From Delphinus delphis (taxonomy: Eukaryota; Chordata; Mammalia; Artiodactyla; Delphinidae), in assembly GCF_949987515.2 (NCBI RefSeq), contig NC_082702.1:49755600-49819599 (forward strand): a stretch of 64,000 nt of DNA. The letters are read 5' to 3'. Under the pieces are notes generated by a model, which did not search any database, was not told where the DNA came from, and saw only the letters and a list, made by a program, of their open reading frames with translations. The translations under genes and the position numbers were made by a program. Positions 1 to 11,639 of this stretch are shown in pieces. Within the stretch, counting starts at the first letter, position 1; each line of letters starts with the position of its first letter.

Positions 1-284
1 GAAGCCAGTCACAGAAGACCACTTATTGTATGATTCCATTTATATGAAACGTCCCAAACAAGGAAATCTAGAGTAAGAAAAAAAGTACATTAGTGTTGTT
101 TAGGGCTGGGAGTGGGGCGGGGGTGGGGGGAATAGGAGTAACTAAAAGTCATGAAAATGTTTTAAAATCAACTGTGGCAACAGATACAGGACTCTGTGAA
201 TGTACTGGGAAGCATTGAATTGTACCCTTTAAATGGGCGAATTGTTTGGTACGCGAATTCTATCTCAATAAGGCTGTTAAAATG
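1..284 (+). mobile_element. L1M 3' end fragment, sense
   Basis: GAAGCCAGTCACAGAAGACC, GTATGATTCCATTTATATGA, a G-rich GGGGCGGGGGTGGGGGG and CATTGAATTGTACCCTTTAA are landmarks of an old mammalian L1 3' UTR. The element begins before the window. It ends near the CAATAAGGCTGTTA at 267-282. Confidence 0.85.
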
Positions 285-1321
285 TGAAAGTGGTGATTAG
301 TCTTTGTTCTCAGAAAACCCACTCCGGGCAAGAACTACTCATGGGCCCAGCAGCCCATTTCTCCGATTTCTTGGTCAAGCTCGCCTGGAAGACTGGCCTG
401 TGTTAGAGCCTTCAACTCTGGAACACATGGGAAGCGGTTTGCTGGTTACACAACGGCTTAGACCGTTAAAGCCAGAGCTAGCCGTTCAGGGTAACCAGCC
501 TGTTTGAATCCTTCCGTCTGCAGTGCAAATGTGTACCAGCTCTAATCAGGTGAAATGAAAAATCACGTGTCTCGTTTTAAATATGTTGCCTCTGATTACA
601 GGTGTTGTTAAAACAGCTCCTTTACGACTTTATAAATGTTCCGGGATTTATTTTCAAGCAATGTTTCATTATTCCTATACTATGATTAAATATTGAGAAT
701 ATTGCTTTTCCGATTGTTCTATTGCAGTATTTAATGAGTGCAATTAAATGGAAAAATTGCCTTTTTAACTGATGATAGTCCATTAGTGTCTCTGTCTCTT
801 CAGAAAAGAAAAGAAGTGAATTATTAGAATGACAAATGAGGCAGAGTTACCACCGTGATAGAGAGGTGCGATTTCCCCCCACATAATCTTCAATTAGTGA
901 TCTCTGTAAGAGGGTGTTTTTCAAAAGGGTAATAGAGAAGTAATGAGATCAGAAGGAGGTCGACCCGGCCTTCTCCGTTTGGCAGCTTGATTAATTTATT
1001 TCTCCTTCTCGGAGATTGCTGCAAGGGGCTTTTGTCACCCTGTGTTTTCCGTGGGCCTGTAACCTGAGCGACTGCTGATGTATTAGCCTCATAGGCAAGG
1101 AAGCCAGTCCATTGCCCTGGGATAGAAGGTTTAGGGGTTAGAAGTTTGTTTGATGTTTGTGGCCTCACGTCGACCATTCATCAGTGGCTTTGGATGATGA
1201 GAAGGATTAAAAAGTAAAATAACCATCAAATTAAACGCTCGGCATTGAATGCCTCCTGGGGCCTTGGGCTTGGCACACACGATATCGTTCCCTTCTCTCA
1301 GTCCCCACGAGGTGGTGGGAC
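285..1321. other. WWOX: Single-copy intronic DNA
   Basis: No repeat family or exon recognised. 540-900 is AT-rich and free of recognisable repeats, so it is a candidate for conservation testing. Short ORFs here have no recognisable product. Confidence 0.6.
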
Positions 1322-1430
1322 TCCTTTTACAGATGAGGAAATAAAAGCTCAGAGAGATGCCCCGAGTTGTACAGTTAAGAAGCGGGGACATAGAATTTGA
1401 ATCCCCGCCTGCCTCTGAACTTTCAGGCTC
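1322..1430 (-). mobile_element. MIR fragment
   Basis: TTTTACAGATGAGGAAATAA, AGCTCAGAGAGATGCCC and TTTGAATCCCCGCCTGCC follow the reverse strand of MIR. Diverged core-SINE remnant. Confidence 0.75.
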
Positions 1431-1829
1431 CCCTCTGGAAGTCCACGGCCCCCCCTTATCCCATGTTGGAACTCTGCATTCTTCTTTCACTACGCTAACT
1501 GGGTTCACTACGTAACCCAGACCACACGGCTCCATCTCCGTGGAGCAACCTGGCCGATGAGGTCCCAACACATGGGCAGAACGCAGCTGATGGTGTCATT
1601 TTGGGTTTTCTGTTCAGTACCCGTATGCTCAGTTGCAGAAACTTAAAACGCAAGGCTGTATGCAGTGTGCCAGGGCAGCCTAATCAGCCTTGTTTTTATA
1701 CCCTGCCACCTCATCAGGTCTTTCTCTGACAATGCCATGTTGTAACCACTCCCTTGGAGATGTAGGCTGATGCATGTTCTCATCGCACAGAAGAGGCTTG
1801 GCTTCATGAAGGAATATAAATATTAAAGC

Positions 1830-1892
1830 CCCAGCTCCACGGCTGCTCGATTGTGTATCTTTGGACAAGTTACTTAACCCCTCTGCCCTCAT
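1830..1892 (+). mobile_element. MIR fragment
   Basis: TGTGTATCTTTGGACAAGTT and ACTTAACCCCTCTGCCCTCA match the core of MIR in forward sense. Confidence 0.65.
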
Positions 1893-3916
1893 GTTTTGGT
1901 TGTTTCGTTTTGTTTTCTTTGTAGTCTCTGGCAGTGTTGTTGCTTTCCTGAAAAAGAACACCAAGCACGGTTTCCGGCACCCACCCCATGTTTAATTTGT
2001 AATTTATATTTTTGTTTCATCATCAGTACCAACATTTCTGTCTTCTTGCTTGCTACCCTCATAGACTTAATTATCTCACAGAGGCATTTAAAGGCACGAC
2101 TTATTTAAAATGTAGACAGAACTTTCACTGCCAAGGCGTATTTAATTTCATTAAAAAAATTTTCTCCAGTAAACAGTTTCTGAAGCTTTTTAGGTTGTAT
2201 TCTATTTGAATATGGAATGTAACTTGCCCACTCTGGGGATGACAACTACATGCAAAAATTCTACTTTTCCAACTGATTTTCTCTTGCTGCATTTTCTTAT
2301 GGCCCCTGGGGCTCATTATCATCAACACCATCAATTAATAGTCATCCTTGGCGTCCTGGATCCTCTGCCCAGCGCTAGGCACCGCCCCCAGGAGCCACTG
2401 CTCTGGGCTCAAATCCGGACCTTTTGACATCCGAGTCCCTAAGTGACCCCCTGCTGAAGAATCTGTTAAAATGCATCCAGAGTGGGAGTTCATTTAAGCA
2501 GTAGCGATGGGACTAAATTATAGTCCAGGTCTGTCTGATGAAAGATGATAAATGAATATGTCAACTGGGAAAGAAATCACTCTGTCATCATCTGACAGGC
2601 TGGCTTCATTTGTGTGCACTGGTGTCCCTACAAGTCCAGATGGGGGTGAGAAGTGTGCAGCTTTCCAGGGCTGGCTGATTTCCCATCCCTTTTTGCACTT
2701 CCCCGGGGATGGGTCTGGGGCATCTTCATGGGGTCTGTGGTCCCCAGCAACCCCAGCGTTGAAGGAGAGAACACCATCCATGGGGTTTAAGGCTTCCGCA
2801 AGGACGAAGCGGCGTCACGCTGGCAGGGCACGGAGTACTCAGTGGACAAAAGCCACCGGCTGTCTCCTTTCCATCGTTCGGGGAATCACTGCTCCCTCCG
2901 CTCTAATTCCCACTGGGAAACCTCTCTCTGGCATGACATGAGGCTCCCACCAACTTTTTTTCCCTTTTTTTCCACTTCAAGAGTTGTCTCTTCTCTGTCC
3001 AGTAGGGATGCTTTTTTTCTGTAAGCCGTTTGCTGAAGTCGTCTTCTCCAGGTCCCTGACTGTGCCTTCAGTATTTACCCTAAAGTGGTTCCTTGCAAAG
3101 GTTGTCAGGCTTCAGCAATGCTCTTAGCACCCAGAGCCAACCTTAAAAGAGCAAGAGGGTCGGAGTCCGCAAACCGGAACGTGTCCTGATTTCTTCAGGT
3201 CTCGACTCCCTGATCTGCAGGTCAAAAATCCAAAAGCTTGAAAAGCAAACGAAAAATGTTCTTTAAGCTGGTGGCCAACTCGAGGGAGCATCACAAGTTG
3301 AGTGGAACTATCGTTCCTAATCCTCCCATTTATATCATTCTTGTTTATAATCCTCATTTGTCCCAGGTACCCATTTTATGTGACGACTGATAGCTTTAGC
3401 TGCAGAAATATTAATGTGTTTGACGTCCGGGTGTGGGTCCAGGCTGTGTGGGGGACGTTTCGTAGCACACGGCCAAGGCACTGCTGTAGGCTTCTTAAAA
3501 AAAAGATTCAGACTCCTTCCACACACAGGTTTTAGATAAAGAAATACAGATCTTGATCTGGGTAGCCTTGGGCAAGCTGTTTAATTTTTCACTTTTCTAC
3601 AGATTGGTGGTAAAGAAGAAGATGGTGCTGATGATAGAAGTAATGGCCCTGTAAGAACTTTGGGAAGGTTTGCTTCTTCCTCAGGAACAACAAATAGTTC
3701 CTGGAGGCCTGCTGTGCTCAGTGTTGGGGTTCCAAAGAGCAAGATGCAGAAATAAGATTAAATGAGGAAGTTTGCCGTATTCATTGCTTTCACAACAAGA
3801 GCTATTAGTGAGAACAGAAACGCACTACAGATAATGCAGGTGCGCGCGCTAGCAAGCAGTCCGTGCCTTCTGTTGAAAGACACTCTTGAAAACCCTTCCC
3901 ACACTGCGGCACTGCC

Positions 3917-3940
3917 ACTCCCTCCCTCCCTCCCTCCCTC
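3917..3940. repeat. (CCCT)n tract
   Basis: CTCCCTCCCTCCCTCCCTCC-type repeat, about five to six units. Confidence 0.9.
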
Positions 3941-4659
3941 TGGTCTGGGACAGCTCACCTTTGCCCATGTGATGTATGTTTAATTATCATAAGAAGTAGT
4001 TCTTATGTGAAATTGCAGCCTCAGGGGCATCTGTGGGCTGAGCACTGGGTTCTGGTTTCCTCCAGACTCTGGCATTTGCCCCGCTGGCCTCTGTGTCCAG
4101 CCAGCCCTGCTCTGTGGGCATTTGGAGACCCGGCTCTCTGCAAGGAATAGGAAATGATAACAGGATGAAAAGAAAGGACTTTATTTCTTAGAACAGTCTC
4201 CCCCTTGGAAGGTTCTGGAAAGAGGGATGTTTCAGTATCTGCTGATTCTATCACTAAAGGCCGTAAGAGCAGCAAAAATAGTTCTTGGGGCTTTGTGGTG
4301 AGCGTGACCTCCCTTTGCAGCTCTCACGGAAGCATGTGACTGGGGTGTACGAGGCCAGGTAGCGAGGTCCCTGGGCGAATTCTGTGGCATTTAGCAGTGT
4401 CCCCAAATATAGCCTGTGTCAAGCATAAGCAGTTTCCTGAATATGTTCATAGGAGGAGGAGATGGTCGTGGGGAATAGCTCCACTGTTTCTTGCCAACAT
4501 AGCCAAGACTTAAAAAGTGAAGCATCTTTTTTTCCCCCGCCCATTGACGGTCTTTGTAGATTTTAATCCCTAATGTCTAAACAGCATTTAAAGACATTCC
4601 TTAAAAATTGAAGCTGTCCCTTGATTACAAATGTTTGTTTTTGTCATTGCTATTTTAAT

Positions 4660-4785
4660 ACAAACCAGTAACTGCACGCATGTACTTAAAGCCACTGCAC
4701 TGTCCACTTGAAATGATTACAGTGGTAAATTTTATGCTGGATATATTTTACCACAAGTGTAAAGAAAAAAACCAATAACTGATTC
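4660..4785 (+). mobile_element. L1M 3' end fragment, sense
   Basis: CCACTTGAAATGATTACAG, GTGGTAAATTTTATGCTGG and TATTTTACCACAAGTGTAAAG followed by A-rich sequence match the final ~110 bp of an old L1. Short and diverged. Confidence 0.7.
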
Positions 4786-5989
4786 TAAACCAACCAAAGT
4801 ACTATATAAAATGTCCTAAATGAAAGTGTTTTGAAAGCAAATTTCAGTAGTGGTCAGATGTTCCACTTCTAGTTATTAAGCTAGAAAACAGAGTTGGAGC
4901 CGTGTTTGTGTACACTGTGTATGGGTGTGTTTTTCTGAACATGCCAGGAAAATGTAAAGATTCTCTTCTCTCCTTTCACTCACCCCCAAAGAGTAATTTA
5001 ATTTACTATTTCATGTCTACTTTTCAAACTTCCTCCTGGAAACAGAAGAGAATGAAATTAGGTGTTTTGTAAGCCAGGATGATATGCGTGTTATTCTTAC
5101 TTTCAATAGAGGTAAAGAAATCTCTCCGCTTTATTTTTAAACACTACCTCGTCATATAAATAATCTAGTCTTTTCTGGTGCAGCCTATCTATTCAGACAG
5201 GTGGAAGTTGACTCTGAAGATTGGCGTTAAATTGAGGAAACCATTCATGTAGTAAATAAGATAATTTGTTTCTGCCCGAAAAAGATTACAATATAGATTT
5301 TTTTCATACTCTGTATTATTTTTAACACCTACAGTCCCTGAATACGTTTGATTCAGATTCGTGTCCATAATTTGGGAGGGCTTTTATTTGCAACTAAAGT
5401 GTCTTCCAGTTGCAGAAATCATCACTGAGAGTGTTTTCTTATTTATACTTGAGTTGCTTGCATTTGTTATTAAGTGAAATGTTCAGCTAGAAGTCTTATC
5501 AATTCCCAAAACAATAGTTAAGAGTGAAGGTAATACCATTACTATTTATCTGTTATTAGTGTACTTTTTGTAAACATAACCCTTCTCCTTCCAAAGAGCA
5601 CAGTTAGGCGACCAGGTAATAAAAGCAGTTATGTACTAATATAGAGAGTCTCATGAGAGTGGCTTATGTTTCTAGTTTAGATGGACATGAGATTCCTTGG
5701 AGACTATCGTATGATAGAACCAGTTATTGCTCATTCTTTTTGCTTTACCTTCCATGTGCAAAGTAGACTTAACTGTGAGAGTGGGCCAGACACATGGAGA
5801 TGTAACCCTGTAACCACGCTTGGGTGAAATGGGAATAATACTGCCTATCCCTGCTTATTTCACCACACTCATGAGCAGTGGGCATAAAATGACTGGATGT
5901 GGCCTATGGAAGTGAGATGCAGTTTTGTTATTCTGAAAGACTCATCCTTAAACGCCCCTCATTGCATGGACTTTGGTCTGTCCATACGG

Positions 5990-6190
5990 TATTTTATAAA
6001 GTGCCTACTGGTGTTGGATGCTTTTACATGCATTGCTTTATTTAATGCTTCTAACAGCCTTTGGGATATCTACTAGAATTGTCCCCTTTTTACAGACACA
6101 GAGACTAAGACATGGAGAGGTTGTTATATAGTTTGCCAACAGTAAGAGGGTGGAGCTGGAATTTGGAGCAGGAGGTCTGAATTCTAGGAT
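5990..6190 (-). mobile_element. MIR
   Basis: TTTTACATGCATTGCTTTAT, CAGACACAGAGACTAAGACA and GAGGGTGGAGCTGGAATTTG lie in reverse-strand MIR order. Close to full length. Confidence 0.78.
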
Positions 6191-6264
6191 CTGCTCTTAA
6201 GCACTTGGTCATAGTGGAGGAAGTTGGAATTTGGAATCCCACTCAGCCCAGGAAGGGAGTCAGA

Positions 6265-6660
6265 TGTTTACTTCCCTGTCCAGGCTCATCTCAAGCCCTG
6301 CTCCCTGAGAAGCCTTCCTGGCGCCCCCAGGCCATCTTGGGTTTGGGTCTCCGGGTCTCCACCCTGCCTTGTGCCCACCTCTATCCTGGCTGTGTCTTTC
6401 CTCCAGCACGAGCCTTGCTTGCCCCCCTTTACCCAGAGAGCCTGGGCCATTCCCTCAAGAGGCCGACTCCCAGGTCCCTGGTGATCCTCCTTGTTTAGGG
6501 TCTCTGATTCTGCATTTCTGAAATCCTCTGCAGGTAACTCCTTGGGGAGTTAAAGTGGGAGAAACACCCCTGTAGACCATGAGCGCCTCAAAGCTGTGGC
6601 CAGGGAGGTGTTTTCCTCTCCACCGTCTCAGAGCCTCACAGAGGCCTCGAGGAGAGTGTA
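6265..6660 (+). mobile_element. L2 fragment
   Basis: CCCTGAGAAGCCTTCCTGGC and, further on, TGTAGACCATGAGCGCCTC and CAGGGAGGTGTTTTCCTC are in the order of an L2 3' region (the 'aagccttccctga' and 'tagactgtgagctcc' landmarks). The middle is highly diverged. Overlapping ORFs here have no recognisable product. Confidence 0.55.
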
Positions 6661-6974
6661 GCCTGTGATACATGGGGCTGAACGAATTAGTGAGCTCGTG
6701 AGCTCAACGGTGGGTGTCAGAGTAGAGCCGAGAGTTCATCGAGGTCTTGGGGTCCACCCTGTAAGCCGAAAGGCTGATGCCAGTTCATCAGGGAGAGCAT
6801 ATCCATTCATCTACCCCACGTATTCACATAGTTCAGTTAAATGGGCTGATAAACTGATTCTTTTGGTGGCTGATGAGTTGTTGCTTTTCCTCTATGTCGC
6901 TATGATCAGATGTCCTGATTTCACAGTTGCCCAAATGATCCCCCGTTCATTATGGTTTTAATAGTAATGGCGAT

Positions 6975-7225
6975 CATGGTGACCGATGAGGTGCGCTGAC
7001 ATTTGTTGAGGACTCCTTTCGCTCTGTGCATTCAGATCAGAACTCAACGTACGTTGTTCTCATGGGCTACATAGGATATACCATTATCCCCATTTTACAG
7101 ACGAAGAGACTGAGGCTCAGAGAATTTAAATTCCCCCAAATCACACAGCTAGTGCAGGGCGAAGTCTAAGTGTGAACGGATACTGTCTGCATCACTTACG
7201 CTCTTAACTCTATTATCATAAACCA
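6975..7225 (-). mobile_element. MIR, near full length
   Basis: GACATTTGTTGAGGACTCC, TTATCCCCATTTTACAGACG, AGACTGAGGCTCAGAGAAT and AATCACACAGCTAGTGCAGG are classic reverse-strand MIR landmarks, ending CGCTCTTAACTCTATTATC. Confidence 0.88.
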
Positions 7226-8919
7226 TGTTCTTTTGCTGATAACGTGCGTGCAAATAGTACAGAAAAATCTTTTCAACTGAGATTCTTCTCTTGGATATTC
7301 TGAGCAGCATGGGAGAATGACCATGTTTTGTATAGGTGTTATATTTTTAAAATTTCGTTTTCATGTTTAAATAAAAATAACTTCCTCATCATTATTGTAA
7401 TCATAGAATTTAGTATAATTTGTTCTGATCTGACAATTAGTTTGTTGAAAAAAATACTTCTTAAGATATATTCTTTTTACTTTCTCCATCAAACTGAAAT
7501 AATGAATTCAGTTTATAATTTATAGAATTCTTCTGGTAAAAAAATACATGGATATATACATAAACATATGCATCTTAAATGACATTAATGGCAACATAAG
7601 ATCCATTTCAGTTCTTCAGAGTAAATATTTCATGAGCACGAGGCATCCATGTTTGTGTATGTGTGTATGTACATATGTATGTCTGCGTAGATACAGATTA
7701 TATATATATATATATGCATTAAAGTTTCAAATGTTTACTCCGTTCTGCAAATGTGACTTAAAGTTTTGGCTTAAGTTATTTGGAGTTTGCTTTTATATTA
7801 AGATGCATTTGAATTTTCAATGGCTAATCCACTTAAGTTATTAGTTACAATTCTGTTAAAAGAAAAACACAGCAATGGCAGAAGGGTATTACCTCCATCC
7901 CCCTTCCTCTTTTTTCTCCTAGAAGCCTGGTATGATCCACTGATAGCAAATATTTCATGTACTTTGCATATCAGCCCGAGTTCCCTTTGTGGAGTCAGGT
8001 AAACGGAATGTAAAATCCCCACGTACTCCAGACAGTAAAACGGAATTACTTGATGTTACATCACATAAACATGCAGATTTGATTCTCCCTTTACTCGGGC
8101 TGTAAAAACAAAGTTTTTAAAGTGGTTAGCCATACCTGGAAATGTAAATGCACTTGCCTAATGTAATGCCAAAGAAAAATTAAGACAAATGATACCACAT
8201 TGCTGCCACAAACTGGGGCTCGTACAAAATTCACTTTAGCTATTATGCTGTGAATATGGGCGCTCACCCTCCTCTACGAATGCACAATTTACGTTGATGC
8301 AACATGAATCATTTTAATAGGCCGAGGAAGAAGTCCCCAAAGTCGATTTTCAAATTATGAACCTTGGAACAGAATATAACAACAGGCAACAACAAACAGT
8401 TCAGACTTTACTCTGAGCTGTGGGTGAACCATTAAAAATACAGCAAGCACTTTCGGTTAGGTGTTACACGACTCATAGCCTAATGGCCAAAAAATATTAG
8501 AAATGGGTTTTTTTTTAATGCTGTTTTTCTCACCATCATTCTGTTCAATTATTTTCACATTTGTGTAATCAAGATACTCCCAAACAGAGCATAGAGTTGT
8601 ATATTGTTTGGAACTAATTATATGTATTATAAATCCAAGAATTAATGTAAATGACCCAGTTTCCACAGAGGAAAAAGCCACATTGTTTTTAAATAGCTCA
8701 CTAAACAAAATACTCACCCATATGGGAGAAATTTCCAAAGAACTAAAACCACCCACCAGGAAAAAGGAAAATACCTCAGAAAAAAAATCACCAAATCATA
8801 TCAAACCAGATCAAGAAAATTACATTCATTGAGGAGATGTCAATTGTTCCCCGCCCCCCGCAGGAAGGAAAAGTTGAGATGTGGATTTATTTGCAAGATC
8901 CTCTAAGATGGAAACGTGA
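7226..8919. other. WWOX: AT-rich single-copy intronic DNA
   Basis: No gene signal. It holds the (TA)n at 7699 and short A/T runs. ORFs of 60-99 residues here are compositionally AT-driven. Confidence 0.6.
7699..7715. repeat. (TA)n microsatellite
   Basis: A 17-base alternating TA run, just after a TATG/GTAT-rich stretch (7650-7690). Confidence 0.95.
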
Positions 8920-9125
8920 GGTTTTCCAGGTAGTCCTTAGGCAGCAGCATCAGTATCACCCAGTAGCTTGTTACAGACAGAAATTCTCAGGCCTCATCAC
9001 AGACCTACTGAATCAAAACCTGGAAGGGGGTTCTGTGTGTGTTTGGGGTGGGGGGAGATGGGATTGAGCCACTGAAACCTGAGTTGTAACAAATCCTTCT
9101 GAGGATTTCGATATCTGCTCGTGAT
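8920..9125 (+). mobile_element. MER20-like hAT-Charlie element
   Basis: AGGCAGCAGCATCAGTATCA, CTTGTTACAGACAGAAATTC and CAGACCTACTGAATCAAAAC correspond to the first half of MER20 in forward orientation. A G-rich GGGGTGGGGGGAGATGG follows, where the consensus has a G-rich stretch. The 3' half is decayed. Confidence 0.82.
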
Positions 9126-9136
9126 TGATAACCTGA

Positions 9137-9205
9137 AGTTCTGATTCTGTAGCACTGAGAATTTGCATTTCTAAAAGGAACCCAAGTGATGTTGATGCTA
9201 CTTAT
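9137..9205 (-). mobile_element. MER20-like fragment, opposite orientation
   Basis: CTGATTCTGTAGCACTGAG, GAATTTGCATTTCTAAAAGG and CAAGTGATGTTGATGCT match the reverse strand of MER20. It lies directly after a forward copy, so the pair is a small inverted arrangement. It is short and diverged. Confidence 0.65.
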
Positions 9206-9633
9206 CCTGGCCAGTGTGATGCATGGCCTGCAGTCGCCAGGCAGATCACAGAGGGATCACAGGGCATTTGTGGAAGACAGTAGGGAGTGGTGAGGACCTG
9301 TGTCAAACTAGTGGACAAGATCCCCGCCTGATCTTTGAGAGGTGACGGCCAGTTGCTGCTGACTGCCTGTTGCCATGGGGAATGCAGTGCAGCCATGATT
9401 TCTGAGTTTTGTTTTTTACCGGAGGCTAAAACAATCTGGCTCTTTTAAATGGTATTTCCTGATTTTAAATTATTGGCAACTATCTTTTTTTTTTTAAGCT
9501 TCAGTTCAAAGAAAACATGTTAGTGATAGATAGCTGGTTTGTAATATGTGTAAGACTTGGTTACCTTTTAGCAAGTCTCCTAAGTATGTTAGCAAGGTCA
9601 GAGGTGGGTAGAAATCCTGGAGAGAATATGTTG

Positions 9634-9945
9634 AGGGATTTTTAAAAGTACAGTTTTAGATTCACAAAACAACTGAACAGATAATCCATTGAGTTCCATA
9701 TACCTACTGACCCCCGCTCCCTACCCCCAGTATTGTTTTCTCTATTATTAACATCTTGTATTAATGTGGCACATTCATTACAATTAATAAACCAGTATTG
9801 ATACATTATTATTTAGTTCACAGTTTGCATTGTTTCACTGTGTTGTACATTCAATGGGTTTTGACAAAATGCATAAGAACATGTATCTACCACTGCCATT
9901 TCATACAACCAAGTTTCACTACCCTAAAACCCCCCTAGGAAGTGT
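9634..9945 (-). mobile_element. L1M fragment, antisense
   Basis: GTACAGTTTTAGATTCACAA, CATACCTACTGACCCCCGC, TCTATTATTAACATCTTG and AATGGGTTTTGACAAAATGC follow the reverse strand of an old L1 3' region. The SINE at 9963 inserted just past its end. Confidence 0.75.
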
Positions 9946-9962
9946 TTTTAAAAGTTCCATCT

Positions 9963-10172
9963 AGGGCTTCCCTGGCGGCGCAGTGGTTGGGAGTCCTCCT
10001 GCCGATGCAGGGGACACGGGTTTGTGCCCCGGTCCGGGAAGATCGCACATGCCACAGAGCTGCTGGGCCCGTGAGCCACAGCCGCTGAGCCTGCGCGTAC
10101 GGAGCCTATGCTCCACAACGGGAGAGGCCACAACAGTGAGAGGCCCGCATACCACAAAAAAAAAAAAAAAAT
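9963..10172 (+). mobile_element. CHR SINE, short cetacean-type form
   Basis: This full-length tRNA-Glu-derived SINE runs from GGGCTTCCCTGGCGGCGCAG through GAGAGGCCACAACAGTGAG to an A-rich tail. The A-box-like GGCGCAGTGG is intact. The B-box region reads GGGTTTGTGCCC, altered from the usual GGGTTCG. It is flanked by an 8-bp direct repeat, TTCCATCT, at 9955-9962 and 10173-10180, the target-site duplication of L1-driven retroposition. It landed at the edge of an old antisense L1 piece. Confidence 0.95.
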
Positions 10173-10339
10173 TTCCATCTCTTTGTGTCACCATCTCCCC
10201 TAGCAAATTCCCTCCGAGAATTAAGGGTCTGCAGACTGGAGGGTCTCAGTGCTGAGAATGAGACACCCATGTCCTCCAAGGTGCCTCCAGCAGGTATCAT
10301 TGAAGCCTGAAGCTAGAGCTTCTTGGCTGTCAGCCCTCC

Positions 10340-10460
10340 CCTTCCCTCATTTTATAGTTAAGGAGCTGAGGCCCACGTGACCCGTCTAAGGTCCTTAGAG
10401 GTGGAATTGGTATAGAAGTGCCCCCTCTGAACCGAGCAGTGCCTGTTCTCTACCGTTCAG
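10340..10460 (-). mobile_element. MIR fragment
   Basis: CTCATTTTATAGTTAAGGAG, CTGAGGCCCACGTGACCC and CTAAGGTCCTTAGAGGTGG fit reverse-strand MIR. Confidence 0.65.
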
Positions 10461-10554
10461 ACTCTTGCTGGGTCTTCCTTAGAGATAGATCCTGCAAGAT
10501 GCTAGTTGCATCAGGTCACCCAGTAGCCAAGTAAATGAGAATGGCGGTGTCTTT

Positions 10555-10562
10555 TGTATGTA

Positions 10563-10608
<46 letters not shown>

Positions 10609-10616
10609 TACATACA
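10555..10616. repeat. Perfect 62-bp GT/TA/CA palindrome
   Basis: Left arm TGTATGTATGTGTGTGTGT, a 24-bp AT run, and right arm ACACACACACATACATACA form an exact inverted repeat with no spacer, centred between 10585 and 10586. I paired the arms base by base outward from the centre; the first mismatch is 10554/10617. It can extrude as a cruciform. Confidence 0.95.
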
Positions 10617-10685
10617 TACACACATATGTTTAATATATATATCTATTACATATGTGTAATTATTTTTATCAAAAATGACAGAGAT

Positions 10686-10999
10686 TGGACTTCCTTGGTG
10701 GTGCAGTGGTTAAGAATCCACCTGCCAATGCAGGGGACACGGGTTCGAGCCCTGGTCCGGGAAGATCCCACATGCCGCGGAGCAACTAAGCCCGTGTGCC
10801 ACAACTACTGAGCCTGCGAGCCACAGCTACTGAAGCCTGTGCGCCTAGAGCCTGTGCTCCGCAACAAGAGAAGCCTCCGCAATGAGAAGCCCACGCACCG
10901 CAACGAAGAGTAGCCCCCACTCACCGCAACTAGAGAAAGCCCGTGCGCAGCAATGAAGACCCAACACAGCCAAAAATAAATAAGTTAAATAAATTTTAA
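10686..10999 (+). mobile_element. CHR SINE, long form, with perfect 15-bp target duplication
   Basis: A tRNA-Glu head with box B GGTTCGAGCCC is followed by GAGCAACTAAGCCC, repeated CACAACTACTGA-like units and an A/T-rich end with AATAAATAA. The 15-bp repeat AAAAATGACAGAGAT lies exactly at both ends (10671-10685 and 11000-11014), so the insertion boundaries are certain. It sits about 55 bp downstream of the GT/TA/CA palindrome. Confidence 0.96.
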
Positions 11000-11639
11000 A
11001 AAAATGACAGAGATCAAAAGCTTTCTAGAAAAGAGGGATGGCTAATTGTTTAGGTCCTGTGTTTTATATTCACTTGGTGTATTCATTACGGTTAAGTTCT
11101 CCTACTTAAACAAAACATTGAACAATTTAATTTTGTGAATTATGCAGACTTATAATCTCCGGGGCAACCAGATTTTTATCACTTGCCTAACACTGCCTAG
11201 TAAGCAGATAGAGATGTAGACACCAGTGCCCTTATGGACTTCCAGCTCCAAAGAGTTTGAATCGTTTGTTGAATCCATAGAGACAAATCTCTTGTTTTCC
11301 CCAGCCATGAGAAGAGTGAGCAGTTTTATCACTGCAAGATTGTCTTCTATGTTTTTTGCCCTTCGGTGGATAAAATGTCTTAATGTTAAATTGTTTTATT
11401 ATTGTTACATTAAAGGAGTTAAGGACACAGACAATATTCTTACAGAGATCTTCTGCCATTTCCACAACCAACCAGATAATCTTTCTCTGAAGATAGTTAT
11501 TTTTAAAAATGCCCATTTCCCCATAGAGTATTTTCTTTAAGTTGGACATAAGACAATAATGTCATAATCTATCATGAATTCATTTTGGAGAACAGAAGTG
11601 GTTAGGAATTTGGGTTGTGTTCTGTCATAATTTGAGGCC

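Larger units (their letters stand above)
1893..5989. other. WWOX: Mostly single-copy intronic DNA
   Basis: Apart from weak MIR/L2 traces (3540-3760), the (CCCT)n at 3917 and the L1 end at 4660-4785, nothing is recognised. 4990-5750 is AT-rich and repeat-poor. Confidence 0.55.

Noticed and set aside
10686..10760. tRNA-like head with A and B boxes
   Set aside because: It is the tRNA-Glu-derived head of a SINE with a flanking target duplication. It lacks a full cloverleaf and is not a tRNA gene.
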